From Methanospirillum lacunae (GTDB lineage Archaea > Halobacteriota > Methanomicrobia > Methanomicrobiales > Methanospirillaceae): 64,000 nt of DNA. Positions 26,927 through 36,105 of this stretch are shown here, one piece after another; position 1 is the stretch's first letter, and each line of letters opens with the position of its first letter. The stretch lies in NCBI RefSeq assembly GCF_046195335.1, contig NZ_CP176093.1; one strand, written 5' to 3'. A program made the translations under genes and the position numbers. The notes under the pieces were generated by a model. The model did no database searches and was not told where the DNA came from. It saw only the letters and a program-made list of their open reading frames with translations.

Positions 26927-28738
26927 TTAAAAAATATGCCTGCATCCGTGACTGTTTCGTGAATATGCTTTGAGGATATCGGTCCGGGTAAGAAAACCTA
27001 CAAGATGGTCTGATGACTCTCTGTCTACTACCGGGAGATGGTTGATTGAATGAGTAACCATTAACACCAGAGCATCCTCCAGTGTACTTTCGGGGGTGAC
27101 AACATGCAAATGAGTGGTCATAATATCCCTGATCGTTTGTGATAACTCTTCATGTATCAGGGATTTTCTCATATCGTGGTTTGTGACTATTCCAACAAGC
27201 CGTTTCTGGTCAAGAACCGGATATCCGGTGTGCTCAGTCTCTGCCATGAATTTTTTCGCCAGACATGCCTGATCTCCTGGGGATAGCGTTATCACGTTAT
27301 CTGCCAATGACATGGCATCTTTTACGTGAATTCCTTCCAGGGTCTCGCGATCATATTCTCCCCGGTGAGCCCCTGATTGTGCCTTTGTCTGAACCTGTTG
27401 TCTGAATATGGTATTTTCTCCGGTTAGAAGATTTGAGACTGCGACTGCAGCCATGGCCGGTACCAATATTGTAACACTTCCAACCATCTCAACAACCATC
27501 ATCAGTACAGCAATAGGTGCGTTTGCCACAGCCCCGAAAAGCGAAATCATTCCAACCACTACAAACACCGGAACTGATTCTATCGGGACATATGTCGGGT
27601 AAAAAATGTGCAGGATTGTTCCAAGTGCTCCACCAATAGCGGCCCCGATGGTCAGCCCGGGTGCAAAAACTCCGCCACTTCCCCCTGATCCTAGTGTTAA
27701 TGATGTTGCGATGATCTTCATAAAAGGGAGCAGAATCAGGACACTCAAAGGAACCATGGAGTAGAACATGAGCTGGGTGTATCCGTAACTTGATCCCATA
27801 CTTGCAAGGCCGAGCATTTCTCCATCAGGGAAAAGTCTTGCAAGAACTATTACAATTATTCCAAGTAGGATAGCACCAGATACCGGTTTTAAAAAGGCCG
27901 GAAGGTTGTTTTGTTTAAAATATTTTGAAAATATGTCACGAGTTCCATAAAATGTGAAGATATACAGATGTCCGAATCCTGCACACAGGATGCCTAGCAG
28001 GATGAACATGGGTATTTGTGAGATTGTCCACCATTGCGATGTAAGAATGAATATTGGTGAGTATCCTTCAAAAAGCCCGAATATTGAATAACCGATAATG
28101 GAAGCGAGAAATGCGGGAACAATGGCTTCAGACTCAAAATCCCGGGTATACAAAACCTCTGCAGCGAGGATGGCTCCTCCGAGAGGGGCCTTGAATATTG
28201 TTCCGATACCCGCTCCTATTCCGGTAGTGAGTGCTATTCGTCGTTCTGCCGGAGTAAGGTGCAGGAGTTCTGCCACGAGTGATCCAAATCCTGCTGATAT
28301 CTGAGCAGATGGTCCTTCTCTTCCTGCACTTCCTCCGGTAGAAATTGTAAGAATTGCTGTCAGTGCTTTTAGCAGGGGAATACGTCTGCGGATTTTTCCC
28401 TCACCATGAAATGCTTTGATAGCAGCATCGGTTCCGTGGCCTTCAGCCTCGGGTGCGAACCTAGTAACCAGGATTCCTGTGAGTAAACTTCCAAAGCAGA
28501 GGATTGGGATTAAAAGTGTGAGGGAATGAGGTCCTGACCACTGGCTGATCTCCGTTACCGTCTGGCCTTCCTGTGGGTATGTGTACTGCAGCAGATATCC
28601 CATGAAAAATGCAGTGCCCCATTTTAAGCCTTCAAAAAAGAGGAGTGAGCCAATTCCTGCAATTATTCCCACAACGATAGCGATGATCAAAATCCGTTTA
28701 GTTGGTGCGACAAATGATGGGATTGAGAACATTTTCAC
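26927..28738 (-). CDS. CLC-type chloride channel/transporter with CBS pair
   Basis: A protein of about 600 residues. The CLC core shows the selectivity-filter motifs GSAGREGPSAQI (about residues 137-148) and GSGGSGGVFAPGL, plus many membrane helices. Two C-terminal CBS domains follow (about 475-590: VKDAMSLADNVITLSPGD and IRDIMTTHLHVVTPESTLEDAL). The family moves chloride or other anions, some members by H+ exchange; CBS pairs usually bind nucleotides and regulate. The frame starts with GTG at 28738, but the ATG at 28732 sits 5 nt after GGAG and is equally good. There are no obvious operon partners. Confidence 0.9.
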   Translation of the reverse strand: MKMFSIPSFVAPTKRILIIAIVVGIIAGIGSLLFFEGLKWGTAFFMGYLLQYTYPQEGQTVTEISQWSGPHSLTLLIPILCFGSLLTGILVTRFAPEAEGHGTDAAIKAFHGEGKIRRRIPLLKALTAILTISTGGSAGREGPSAQISAGFGSLVAELLHLTPAERRIALTTGIGAGIGTIFKAPLGGAILAAEVLYTRDFESEAIVPAFLASIIGYSIFGLFEGYSPIFILTSQWWTISQIPMFILLGILCAGFGHLYIFTFYGTRDIFSKYFKQNNLPAFLKPVSGAILLGIIVIVLARLFPDGEMLGLASMGSSYGYTQLMFYSMVPLSVLILLPFMKIIATSLTLGSGGSGGVFAPGLTIGAAIGGALGTILHIFYPTYVPIESVPVFVVVGMISLFGAVANAPIAVLMMVVEMVGSVTILVPAMAAVAVSNLLTGENTIFRQQVQTKAQSGAHRGEYDRETLEGIHVKDAMSLADNVITLSPGDQACLAKKFMAETEHTGYPVLDQKRLVGIVTNHDMRKSLIHEELSQTIRDIMTTHLHVVTPESTLEDALVLMVTHSINHLPVVDRESSDHLVGFLTRTDILKAYSRNSHGCRHIF

Positions 28739-28870
28739 TCCGGTATTAACTCATGTTTTGTAGAGGTGCATCTGAATAACAATATGAAATGAAGGTTGAG
28801 ACACTCTTTTACTCATCATAAATAACCATTAAACCAGAAGTAATTTAACTGTTGTTAAAAAACGATTATT

Positions 28871-29025
28871 ATGGCCTATATCCTGGATTCATCTCGTGTA
28901 TTGAAATCCTTGGGCCTCGTGTTTGGAGACATCGGAACCAGCCCGATCTATACGATGGGAGTGATTCTGCTGATGATCTTCCCTAATGAAGAAAATATAT
29001 TCGGTGTCCTCTCTCTCATTGTGTA
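28871..29025 (+). pseudogene. 5' fragment of a kup-type potassium transporter gene
   Basis: From the ATG, about 50 codons read as the start of a KUP/HAK potassium transporter (LGLVFGDIGTSPIYTMGV and NIFGVLSLIV, the well-conserved first-helix block). Similarity then stops abruptly, and the frame runs antisense into the end of the serpin gene. The rest of the roughly 600-residue transporter is absent. It looks like a deletion remnant that still carries an intact start and upstream region. Confidence 0.75.
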
Positions 29026-29054
29026 TAGACTGCGATATAAGCAGTTTTTGATGT

Positions 29055-30368
29055 TTACGCATCTGATGTCAGATTCTCCAAAGGTGCTCCGGCAGGGTTC
29101 ATTACCCTTCCCATAAAGAGAATGGCCCCGGATTTGTCATCTCTGATCATGAAGATAAACGGATGGTCTGCCTTAAACACTACCGGACTCTCTTTATTTC
29201 TATCAGGGATTGCCATCTCATTCATGGAGACAACCGTTGCTGCTGATGCTTCAGTTCCCTGTTCGTTCACATCTACAAAGGCCTTGTGAATAAAATCGTT
29301 GATAAACAGATCCTGTGCTCCATCCATCCCGGAAAAGTCTGCATCCGGTGTAAATGCTGTATTCATCCCCATTTTTTTCAGAAGATCCGGGAGTTGGTAT
29401 TCTGTCTCAAGCCTGAATTTTGGGAAGTATATGATAACATCAGTCGGGCGTAATGCCCCGGTCACTGAAGAGAGGTTTCCTGTTCTCAGGACTTTTTCAG
29501 CTGGTGTAATATTATCTTCTTTTGGCAGAAGAACGAGCATTGACAACCGGGTACCGTTTCCTGACTGGTATGGAATGTCAAGAGCCTGGAGTTCTCCGGT
29601 ATCTGTGTACATGAACTTCTGATCAGATCCGGTCTTTTCCATCATCTGAATCGGAACCGTTTTTCCCGGTTCAACTCTGAACTCCTGCTCCTGGCCCTTG
29701 TCAAACCCTGAAAGCCACGAATCATTGAAGTACATGGCGTTTGTAATGACCAAATCTGTCGCAGAATTCACCGATGCCGGTGATACAAGGTCCCGGATCT
29801 TGTTGTTTGTCTTTTCAGCCACCCAACCATTGATAACATCCCGTGATTCTCCTGATTTATTCACAAAATCAAGGTTTGTAACATTTGCACTGTAATAGTC
29901 CCTGGATAGAGCGATATATTCAGGAAGAAACTGGTGTGTCTTTTCTGCCCAGAGAGCATTTGCAGAATAGACTGTGGGCCCAGGACTTCCAGGATTTACT
30001 CCTGCATATCCCTTCCGGAGGATTGACGAATTTTCCGGGAAATGAAAGACAGCACGAATCTCATCTGCTGTCTTTCCCCTGGCACCTTCGTATGTCAAAG
30101 CTCCGGCAGATGAGATGCTGAGTGGCGAGAAGAAGATATTTTTCCCGGTATAATCCGGGCTATGAGACAGATTCAGATAGAGATCTGATGCAAACCTGTT
30201 GTTTAGGTCAGCAACGATTTGAGCCGGTTCAGTATTGAGATCATTGTATTGCTCCAGTGAAAAGTCGGTTTGATGGCTTATATTGTCCGGTAATGTGTTT
30301 TCACCGGTGACTGCCATACAAATCAGTATCAGAAGAAGAGAGCAAAGCAGACTGTTCAGGAGTCTCAT
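29055..30368 (-). CDS. Secreted serpin
   Basis: A 437-residue protein with an N-terminal signal segment (LLCSLLLILICMAVTG). The serpin fold follows: NIFFSPLSISSAGALTYEGARGKTADEI, TNAMYFNDSWLSGFD, and the breach/shutter segments. The reactive-loop hinge is EQGTEASAATVV, and the C-terminal HPFIFMIRDDKSGAILFMGRVMNP is diagnostic. Counting from the hinge Gly as P15 puts Met at P1, as in alpha-1-antitrypsin, so a chymotrypsin/elastase-like target is plausible. The small-residue hinge suggests a true inhibitor. It is probably exported to guard against secreted proteases, its own or foreign. Monocistronic. Confidence 0.93.
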   Translation of the reverse strand: MRLLNSLLCSLLLILICMAVTGENTLPDNISHQTDFSLEQYNDLNTEPAQIVADLNNRFASDLYLNLSHSPDYTGKNIFFSPLSISSAGALTYEGARGKTADEIRAVFHFPENSSILRKGYAGVNPGSPGPTVYSANALWAEKTHQFLPEYIALSRDYYSANVTNLDFVNKSGESRDVINGWVAEKTNNKIRDLVSPASVNSATDLVITNAMYFNDSWLSGFDKGQEQEFRVEPGKTVPIQMMEKTGSDQKFMYTDTGELQALDIPYQSGNGTRLSMLVLLPKEDNITPAEKVLRTGNLSSVTGALRPTDVIIYFPKFRLETEYQLPDLLKKMGMNTAFTPDADFSGMDGAQDLFINDFIHKAFVDVNEQGTEASAATVVSMNEMAIPDRNKESPVVFKADHPFIFMIRDDKSGAILFMGRVMNPAGAPLENLTSDA

Positions 30369-30554
30369 GAGATTGGTGTATGCCCGGTCTTACACAAGGA
30401 GTTTCTGGTTAAGAAGTGAGCCAATAATGCATGAAATAGTAACCAGTTTTTACAGGGCTTTTATCTTTTTTCCCGGGATTGTTGTTCTACGATATCGGTG
30501 ATGATTACAACGAATTATAACAATTATTATTTTTTGCATACAATTCCTCTGTCT

Positions 30555-30582
30555 TCAAATAGTTTGAGAATCAAATAAATTG
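30555..30582. promoter_or_regulatory. Alternating TCAAA/TTTGA operator array
   Basis: TCAAA, TTTGA and TCAAA are spaced by 3 nt, then a further TTGA, giving two overlapping dyads just before the MarR-type gene. This suits cooperative binding of a dimeric MarR repressor; autoregulation is inferred. Confidence 0.5.
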
Positions 30583-30591
30583 ATCATAAAG

Positions 30592-31038
30592 ATGTCAAAA
30601 AAACAAGATATCGATGATCATGGTGAAGAGATCGAACTTCTGAATGAAGGCCTTATGGAGTTTTTTGATCGGTTTTCTTCCTGGGAATCGTCAGTGATTG
30701 AAGCCGGGCATCTGAAGATCTCTGAGGCTCATGCAATAGAGGTTCTGGGACATCATGGCAGGATGAATATGAAAGATCTTGCCGGAAAACTCGGGATCAC
30801 GACCGGAACAACGACGGTTACTGTTGACAAACTTGAGCGTGGCGGGTTTGCCAGGAGGGTCAGGGCAGAGAATGATCGTCGGTCGTATATCATTGAACTG
30901 ACTGAGAAAGGTGAAGATACATTCCAGGAACATCACCGGCATCATCTGAACTTGGCTACAGAGATCGCGTCAATACTTGGAAAAGAAGAGACTATCTCGT
31001 TTACTTCGATTCTTCAAAAAATAAATGAAAATATTTGA
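30592..31038 (+). CDS. MarR-family transcriptional regulator
   Basis: A protein of about 148 residues (152 if the TTG at 30580 is used) with a MarR winged helix: NMKDLAGKLGITTGTTTVTVDKLERGGF as recognition region and the wing RAENDRRSYIIELTEKG. It is followed with a 14-nt overlap by a heavy-metal P-type ATPase and preceded by a TCAAA/TTTGA repeat array. It is very likely the repressor of this metal-export operon and of itself. The ligand is unknown; metals or the oxidation state of its targets are possible. Confidence 0.85.
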   Translation: MSKKQDIDDHGEEIELLNEGLMEFFDRFSSWESSVIEAGHLKISEAHAIEVLGHHGRMNMKDLAGKLGITTGTTTVTVDKLERGGFARRVRAENDRRSYIIELTEKGEDTFQEHHRHHLNLATEIASILGKEETISFTSILQKINENI

Positions 31039-33085
31039 AAAAATCCTGGGACGGCCTGGGTGCAGTTCTGATGACTGTTTATCAGGAAGCTGCTGCAATC
31101 ATCATGAAAGTGAACCATCCAATCACAATACCTGCGATTCAGCATGTGGATGTACTCATGAGTTTGATTCACAGACAATCCGCCCATTACTCATCCGTAC
31201 ATTCATCGCCGGAATCTGTGTCTGTTTTGCAATCCTTTCAGAGGTTGGGTTCATTGCAATTTGGGAAATTGGAACTGCCGCTGCGATCATCGCTCTCCTC
31301 CTGACAGCCTATCCAATCCTTAAGGAGGCAGTGACCGGACTCCTTGGTGGTGAGCGGAATGTCTGCGAACTCGCGAGTATTGCCATAGTTGCTGCTGTTG
31401 CAATAGGAGAATTTACTGCTGCAGCAGAGGTTGCGATTATCCTGACAATTGGTGAACTGGCTGAAGATTATGCATACTCCCGGTCAAAACGTGATATTGA
31501 GGGAATCGTAACCCGGAACCCCAGGTTTGGCCACATTATTAAAAGTGGCGAAGTAGTTGAAGTTCCGGTTCATGAGATCGCCATCGGTGATGTGGTGATG
31601 GTCAGATCCGGTGATATTGTTCCTGTTGATGGTGTTGTGACCGAAGGAACCTCGTTTCTTGATGAGTCCTGCCTTACCGGTGAGAGTCTTCCGGTTGCAA
31701 AGGAAAAGGAGAGTCTCGTATATTCAGGAAGTACTAACCTTGATGGAACGTTGATTATCAAAACTACAAAGGTTGCCGGTGATTCAACCTACTCCCGGAT
31801 TGCAGAACTCATACGGCAGGCAGGTCAGAGGAGACCGCCGTCTCATCCGTTTATCGATCGGTTTGCACGGGTATATTCACCTCTCATGATTATTCTGGCA
31901 ATAATTGTCTTTGTCCTGACCGGGAGTATCATCAGGGCAATCACTGTGCTCATCGTTGCATGCCCGTGTGCCCTGTTGCTTGCGACACCGTCTGCAGTTC
32001 TGGCAACTCTCGGTTCTGCTGCGAAATCAGGAATTCTTATCAAGGGTGGTGAATTCCTGGAAGTCTGCAGGAATGTAACAGTCCTGGTTCTTGATAAAAC
32101 CGGGACGATTACAAGCGGAAACATGGCTGTATCAGAGGTTATTGCATGTGGTTCGTACTCCCGTGATGATGTCCTGTTGTTTGCTGCAACTGCAGAATGT
32201 TCTTCATCACATCCGATTGCAAAGGCAGTCGTTTCTACAGCGATAGATAACGGGCTATCCATTGCCTGCACCGGTTATGCCCAGCAGGTTGCGGGTCTCG
32301 GGATTGAGGACATCCAGCAGGATCATAAAATTCTTGTTGGAAATCGCAGATTCATGGAGAGCAAAGGGATTGATACATCTCTCATCCTGTCAAAAGCCCG
32401 GGATGATATGAGTGGAACCAGTGAGATCCTTGTTGTATGTGACACGTTCCTGATTGGAATTCTGTATGTTTCAGATACCATACGCCCCGAGTCTTCTGCA
32501 GTATTTGCAAAAATCAGGCAGCTTGGAATCAACAAAATCGAGATGCTCACCGGTGATAATCAGGTTGTTGCTGAACAGATCGGACAGCAGTGTGGAATCG
32601 AACCGGGATCAGTTCATTCAGGCATGTATCCCGGAGATAAAGAAGCCTATGTCTCAAAACTACAGAAGAGAGGGGAAGTTGTCTGTTTTGTTGGTGACGG
32701 AACAAATGACGGGCCTGCACTTGCACGCTCTGATCTCGGGATAAGTATCGGATCCCGGGAAGATACCATCGCTCTTGAGACATCCAGTGTCATTCTGATG
32801 CAGCGGGGACTTTCTGCATTGCCAGAATTTATTCAACTTGGAAGGCGGACGAGTTCAATAATTATAATGAACATTTGTATTGCACTTGGTCTGAATCTTC
32901 TGCTGATTATCGCAGCAGGGTATGGTCTGATATCTCCGGCTGTCGGTGCCATTGGTCATCAGGTTGCAACCATCGTGGTTTTACTGAACTCGACACGGCT
33001 TGCGTACAATCCGGGGATCAAGTTGGATAATCCAGATGTTCGTGCAAAAATCAGGAATAATCCCAATCCCGGTGTATCGGTATAA
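31025..33085 (+). CDS. P1B-type heavy-metal-transporting ATPase
   Basis: A 686-residue protein. The N-terminal tail is rich in Cys and His (CSSDDCLSGSCCNHHES, CDSACGCTHEF), in place of a standard HMA domain. The core motifs are all present: the TGES loop (DESCLTGESLPVAKE), the membrane metal site ACPCALLLATPSA, the phosphorylation site DKTGT, the SSHPIAKA nucleotide-site motif and GDGTNDGPAL. It lies in one operon with a MarR regulator, overlapping by 14 nt. The last helices read AIGHQVATIVVLLNSTRL, unlike the usual Zn/Cd (Asp) or Cu signatures, so ion specificity is open. Role: metal efflux. Confidence 0.9.
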   Translation: MKIFEKILGRPGCSSDDCLSGSCCNHHESEPSNHNTCDSACGCTHEFDSQTIRPLLIRTFIAGICVCFAILSEVGFIAIWEIGTAAAIIALLLTAYPILKEAVTGLLGGERNVCELASIAIVAAVAIGEFTAAAEVAIILTIGELAEDYAYSRSKRDIEGIVTRNPRFGHIIKSGEVVEVPVHEIAIGDVVMVRSGDIVPVDGVVTEGTSFLDESCLTGESLPVAKEKESLVYSGSTNLDGTLIIKTTKVAGDSTYSRIAELIRQAGQRRPPSHPFIDRFARVYSPLMIILAIIVFVLTGSIIRAITVLIVACPCALLLATPSAVLATLGSAAKSGILIKGGEFLEVCRNVTVLVLDKTGTITSGNMAVSEVIACGSYSRDDVLLFAATAECSSSHPIAKAVVSTAIDNGLSIACTGYAQQVAGLGIEDIQQDHKILVGNRRFMESKGIDTSLILSKARDDMSGTSEILVVCDTFLIGILYVSDTIRPESSAVFAKIRQLGINKIEMLTGDNQVVAEQIGQQCGIEPGSVHSGMYPGDKEAYVSKLQKRGEVVCFVGDGTNDGPALARSDLGISIGSREDTIALETSSVILMQRGLSALPEFIQLGRRTSSIIIMNICIALGLNLLLIIAAGYGLISPAVGAIGHQVATIVVLLNSTRLAYNPGIKLDNPDVRAKIRNNPNPGVSV

Positions 33086-33131
33086 TCAGACCTGGAAAAG
33101 GATAATGAATATATTTGAGTTATTCAAAATT

Positions 33132-33569
33132 TTACATACTCATCTCATATTCCTGATCCCATGCTGAAGGTCTGAAAAGCACATTTCTTGGATACCGGAT
33201 AAAACCATTTTTCAGAAAATACTCAACATTTTCAGCATTAGTTTGAACTATCCACTCTGATTTTGGATATGTTTGAACACATCGGGTAAGCAGTTCTTTT
33301 GCAATTCCTCTGCATTGGAATTCTGGATCAACGACCAGGTCATGAATTGCTGATCTGATAATTTTATCAGAGAGAACCCTCACTACTCCGACGAGTTTAT
33401 CCTCATGCCATGCTGATATGACGAGTGTTGAATTGATAAATGGCAGATTAAAATGGGATATCATCTCCTCTGTTTCAGGTTCCCTGATCCAGCCTGCTGA
33501 CATGAATAGTGAATGCAGTTGATCTATTGGAAGATCCTTTTTTTCCTCATTATATACAATATCTGTCAT
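33132..33569 (-). CDS. GNAT-family acetyltransferase
   Basis: A protein of about 145 residues. Motif A is VDPEFQCRGIAKELLTRC (Q-x-x-G-I-A), followed by the NAENVEYFLKNGFIRY strand/helix. The frame can begin at GTG 33578, but the ATG at 33569 sits 4 nt after a GTGAT ribosome-like site and is preferred. It follows the ABC permease gene by about 19 nt, so it is the third gene of the leftward ABC operon. In that setting it may acetylate an exported or toxic compound; this is inference only. Confidence 0.82.
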   Translation of the reverse strand: MTDIVYNEEKKDLPIDQLHSLFMSAGWIREPETEEMISHFNLPFINSTLVISAWHEDKLVGVVRVLSDKIIRSAIHDLVVDPEFQCRGIAKELLTRCVQTYPKSEWIVQTNAENVEYFLKNGFIRYPRNVLFRPSAWDQEYEMSM

Positions 33570-33588
33570 TTTTATCACAAATCAATCG

Positions 33589-34344
33589 TTAATCAGTCCT
33601 GCTAAATGCCCAGGTCCCGCATGTAAACATGATTGCGTCAAAGACGAACAGGACTGCAAGATCAACAGATATTGGGGCTATCCCGACCCATGAAGGGCCG
33701 ATCATAACTGTTCTCAGGGCATCAACACCATAAGTAAGCGGGTTTACCAGACTCACGACCTGAAGCCATTGTGGAACATTGTTAAGTGGAAATAATGCAC
33801 CACTCAAAAAAAACATCGGCATGTTGATAAACGTCTGTACAAGACCGAATCCTTCGAAACTTTTCATCAGGCTTGCAAATGTAAGGCCGATACAGACCAG
33901 TCCGAAGGTGATAAGGAGCATCACCGGAAGGGTCAGGAAAAAAACTACAATACTAATATGTGCCCCGATGAGAAAAGCAAATGGAAAGATTATAATTCCT
34001 TGTATCATAACATCGGTGCTGACACCAAGCATCTTTCCAAGAAATATTGATGGACGTGATAACGGGGAGACCAGGATCTCTTTTAAAAACCCGAATTCCC
34101 GGTCCCAGATTATGTGGATTCCAAGAAACATTGCAGTGAACAGCATTGCCTGACAGACAAGGCCGGGAAAAATAAACTCCTGGTAGTTCACTCCGGGCAC
34201 AGTTGCCGAAAACCTCATCCCAGTCCCGAAGATGAAGAGCCAGAGCAGTGGCTGGACAAATGCATTCACGAGGCGTGATTTTTCCCTGACAAATTTCTTG
34301 ACCTCACGAAGCCAGAGGGTGTAGATTCCACGAAATTCGCTCAT
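33589..34344 (-). CDS. ABC-2 type permease, DrrB-like
   Basis: A 251-residue membrane protein of the ABC-2 family with about six helices. The family signature region reads PLSRPSIFLGKMLG, with the later MPMFFLSGALFPLNNVP and the VNPLTYGVDALR segment. Its start overlaps the end of the ATPase gene as ATGA (34341-34344), so the two form a transporter. Members export drugs, lipids or polysaccharides; DrrB exports daunorubicin. It is followed closely by a GNAT gene. Confidence 0.88.
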   Translation of the reverse strand: MSEFRGIYTLWLREVKKFVREKSRLVNAFVQPLLWLFIFGTGMRFSATVPGVNYQEFIFPGLVCQAMLFTAMFLGIHIIWDREFGFLKEILVSPLSRPSIFLGKMLGVSTDVMIQGIIIFPFAFLIGAHISIVVFFLTLPVMLLITFGLVCIGLTFASLMKSFEGFGLVQTFINMPMFFLSGALFPLNNVPQWLQVVSLVNPLTYGVDALRTVMIGPSWVGIAPISVDLAVLFVFDAIMFTCGTWAFSRTD

Positions 34345-35330
34345 CGTCTGCTCCTCCGTCTCATCATTCTCATTCTGCTGACTGATTCAGGACCTTCCTC
34401 CCTGATCTCCCTTCCTGTGTAATGCATGAAAACGTCGTTCATGTCAGGACGTGAAAGATGGACAGAACTCATGTGAACTCCTTCCCTGAAGGCAATCTCC
34501 ATGATCCTGGGAAGTTCATCATCAGCATTGGGAATTGATATCCTCACTTCATCATCAATTACCCTGATTGTATCGATCTCCGGGATGTACGCAAGGAGAC
34601 TCTGAAGCTTTTCAGGTTCTTCTGTTTTGAGAAGAATCATCTCACATCCAACAGTCTGTTTCAGGGCAGATGGCGTATCCAGGGCTACAATGGATCCATG
34701 ATCGATAATGGCTATCCGGTCACAGAGTTCGTCTGCCTCTTCCATGTAATGGGTTGTGAGAATAAGGGTCATATCCTCACGTTCCCGAAGTTGTCTGATG
34801 TATGACCAGATGTGTTCCCTGCTCTGGGGATCAAGCCCGATGGTTGGTTCGTCAAGGAAAAGGACCCGTGGATAATGTAATAATCCCCTGGCAATCTCAA
34901 GACGGCGTCTCATTCCTCCGGAATATGTATTGAGAAAGTCATCGGCCCGGTCTTCGAGCTGGACAAGTGTCAGTACCTCCTGTATCCTTGAAGCCTGCTC
35001 TGATACCGGGACATCGTAGAGATCGGCATGCATCTGCAGGTTTTCCCGTGATGTCATGTCTGTATCAACACTGGGATCCTGGAAGACAATTCCAATCGAT
35101 CGTCTGACCATGGCACTGTCCTGGACGATATCATACCCGTTAATGACAGCCGTGCCCGATGTTGGCTTGAGAATCGTACAGAGCATGGAAAGGAAGGTCG
35201 TTTTTCCTGCTCCATTCGGGCCAAGGAGACCGAAGACCTCGCCTTTGTGAACCTCAAGCGATATGGAATTGACAGCCGTATTAGATCCAAATATTTTTGT
35301 TAGGTTGAATGTTTTGATAATTGGTGTCAT
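34341..35330 (-). CDS. ABC transporter ATPase, DrrA-like
   Basis: A 329-residue ATPase with Walker A GLLGPNGAGKTT, Q-loop VFQDPSVD, signature TYSGGMRRRLEIARGL, Walker B VLFLDEPTIGLDP and H-loop LTTHYMEEAD. The C-terminal extension ends LSRPDMNDVFMHYTGREI, typical of the DrrA subfamily of drug exporters. It is the first gene of the leftward operon (ATPase, permease, acetyltransferase), divergent from the PadR/UvrA-like operon 184 bp away. A near-twin lies at 38380-39318. Confidence 0.92.
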   Translation of the reverse strand: MTPIIKTFNLTKIFGSNTAVNSISLEVHKGEVFGLLGPNGAGKTTFLSMLCTILKPTSGTAVINGYDIVQDSAMVRRSIGIVFQDPSVDTDMTSRENLQMHADLYDVPVSEQASRIQEVLTLVQLEDRADDFLNTYSGGMRRRLEIARGLLHYPRVLFLDEPTIGLDPQSREHIWSYIRQLREREDMTLILTTHYMEEADELCDRIAIIDHGSIVALDTPSALKQTVGCEMILLKTEEPEKLQSLLAYIPEIDTIRVIDDEVRISIPNADDELPRIMEIAFREGVHMSSVHLSRPDMNDVFMHYTGREIREEGPESVSRMRMMRRRSRR

Positions 35331-35492
35331 GTTTTGTATATAATATTGATATGAAAGATGGAGATGATCATAGTGAGGGGATCTTCAGTACATTTTAGAT
35401 ATGCTCCCATTTATAAGAAGTATGAATTTGATTACAGGAGGTAATATTGATTGTATGAGATACCATACTGGCAAAGTATAGTATTAATATAG

Positions 35493-35510
35493 TATTGTAC
35501 TTGTACAATA
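35493..35510. promoter_or_regulatory. Palindromic operator at PadR promoter
   Basis: The perfect dyad TATTGTAC-TT-GTACAATA ends 4 nt before the PadR ATG and lies in the 184-bp region shared by two divergent transport operons. It is adjacent to A/T-rich TATA-like sequence. PadR repressors bind such ATGT/ACAT-like dyads; here binding is inferred. Confidence 0.6.
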
Positions 35511-35514
35511 TTCT

Positions 35515-36105
35515 ATGAGTGGAATCTCAAACATGGAAGCTGCCCTATTGGGGTTACTTTCCATAAAACCAATGTATCCATACGAGATTGAGAAATGCGT
35601 TGTGGAACAGGATATGCGATACTGGACTGAGATATCCATCTCCTCTATTTACAAGGTCCTTGAAAAACTGGAAAAAAAATTTCTTGTCGATGTCAATCTC
35701 TCGGTTACCGAGTCAAACAAAGTAAAGAAAACCTATACTCTGACAGAAAAAGGTGCACAAGAACTCAAAAATCATATCACCGGGATTATGTCTGAACTGG
35801 AGATCTCGATATACCAGATTGATCTTGCTCTGGCAAATCTTCACATCCTTACTCCGGCTGAAGTAAATTCAGCATTGAACGCGTATCTCGCCTCTATTGA
35901 CACCAGACTGGCCTGTTATGGTGAACTTGAAACCTATCTCCTCGATCACGGATGTAAAATCGGTAATATTCACCTTGCCCGCAGAAGACAACATCTCATC
36001 AAGGCTGAGCGGGAATGGGCTCTCCGGTTTATTGATGAGTATAATGCTGCACACGATTATATTCCTGAAAATGAGACCGGGCAGGGTTCAGGTCAGAGGA
36101 AATGA
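35515..36105 (+). CDS. PadR-family transcriptional regulator
   Basis: A 196-residue protein with an N-terminal PadR winged helix (ALLGLLSIKPMYPYEIEKCV and SSIYKVLEKLEKKFLV, then KKTYTLTEKGAQELKN) and a helical C-terminal domain (PadR C type, about residues 95-180). PadR proteins commonly repress drug-export operons and release DNA on binding the drug. Its stop overlaps the UvrA-like start by 4 nt (ATGA). A perfect palindrome sits immediately upstream. It probably controls both this operon and the divergent ABC operon. Confidence 0.88.
   Translation: MSGISNMEAALLGLLSIKPMYPYEIEKCVVEQDMRYWTEISISSIYKVLEKLEKKFLVDVNLSVTESNKVKKTYTLTEKGAQELKNHITGIMSELEISIYQIDLALANLHILTPAEVNSALNAYLASIDTRLACYGELETYLLDHGCKIGNIHLARRRQHLIKAEREWALRFIDEYNAAHDYIPENETGQGSGQRK

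Noticed and set aside
28871..29116. A full 81-residue plus-strand protein
   Set aside because: Only the first 50 or so codons match KUP; the rest is antisense to the serpin gene, so it is treated as a gene fragment.
31843..32271. A minus-strand frame of 142 codons
   Set aside because: Antisense to the P-type ATPase; its composition mirrors the real gene's codon pattern.
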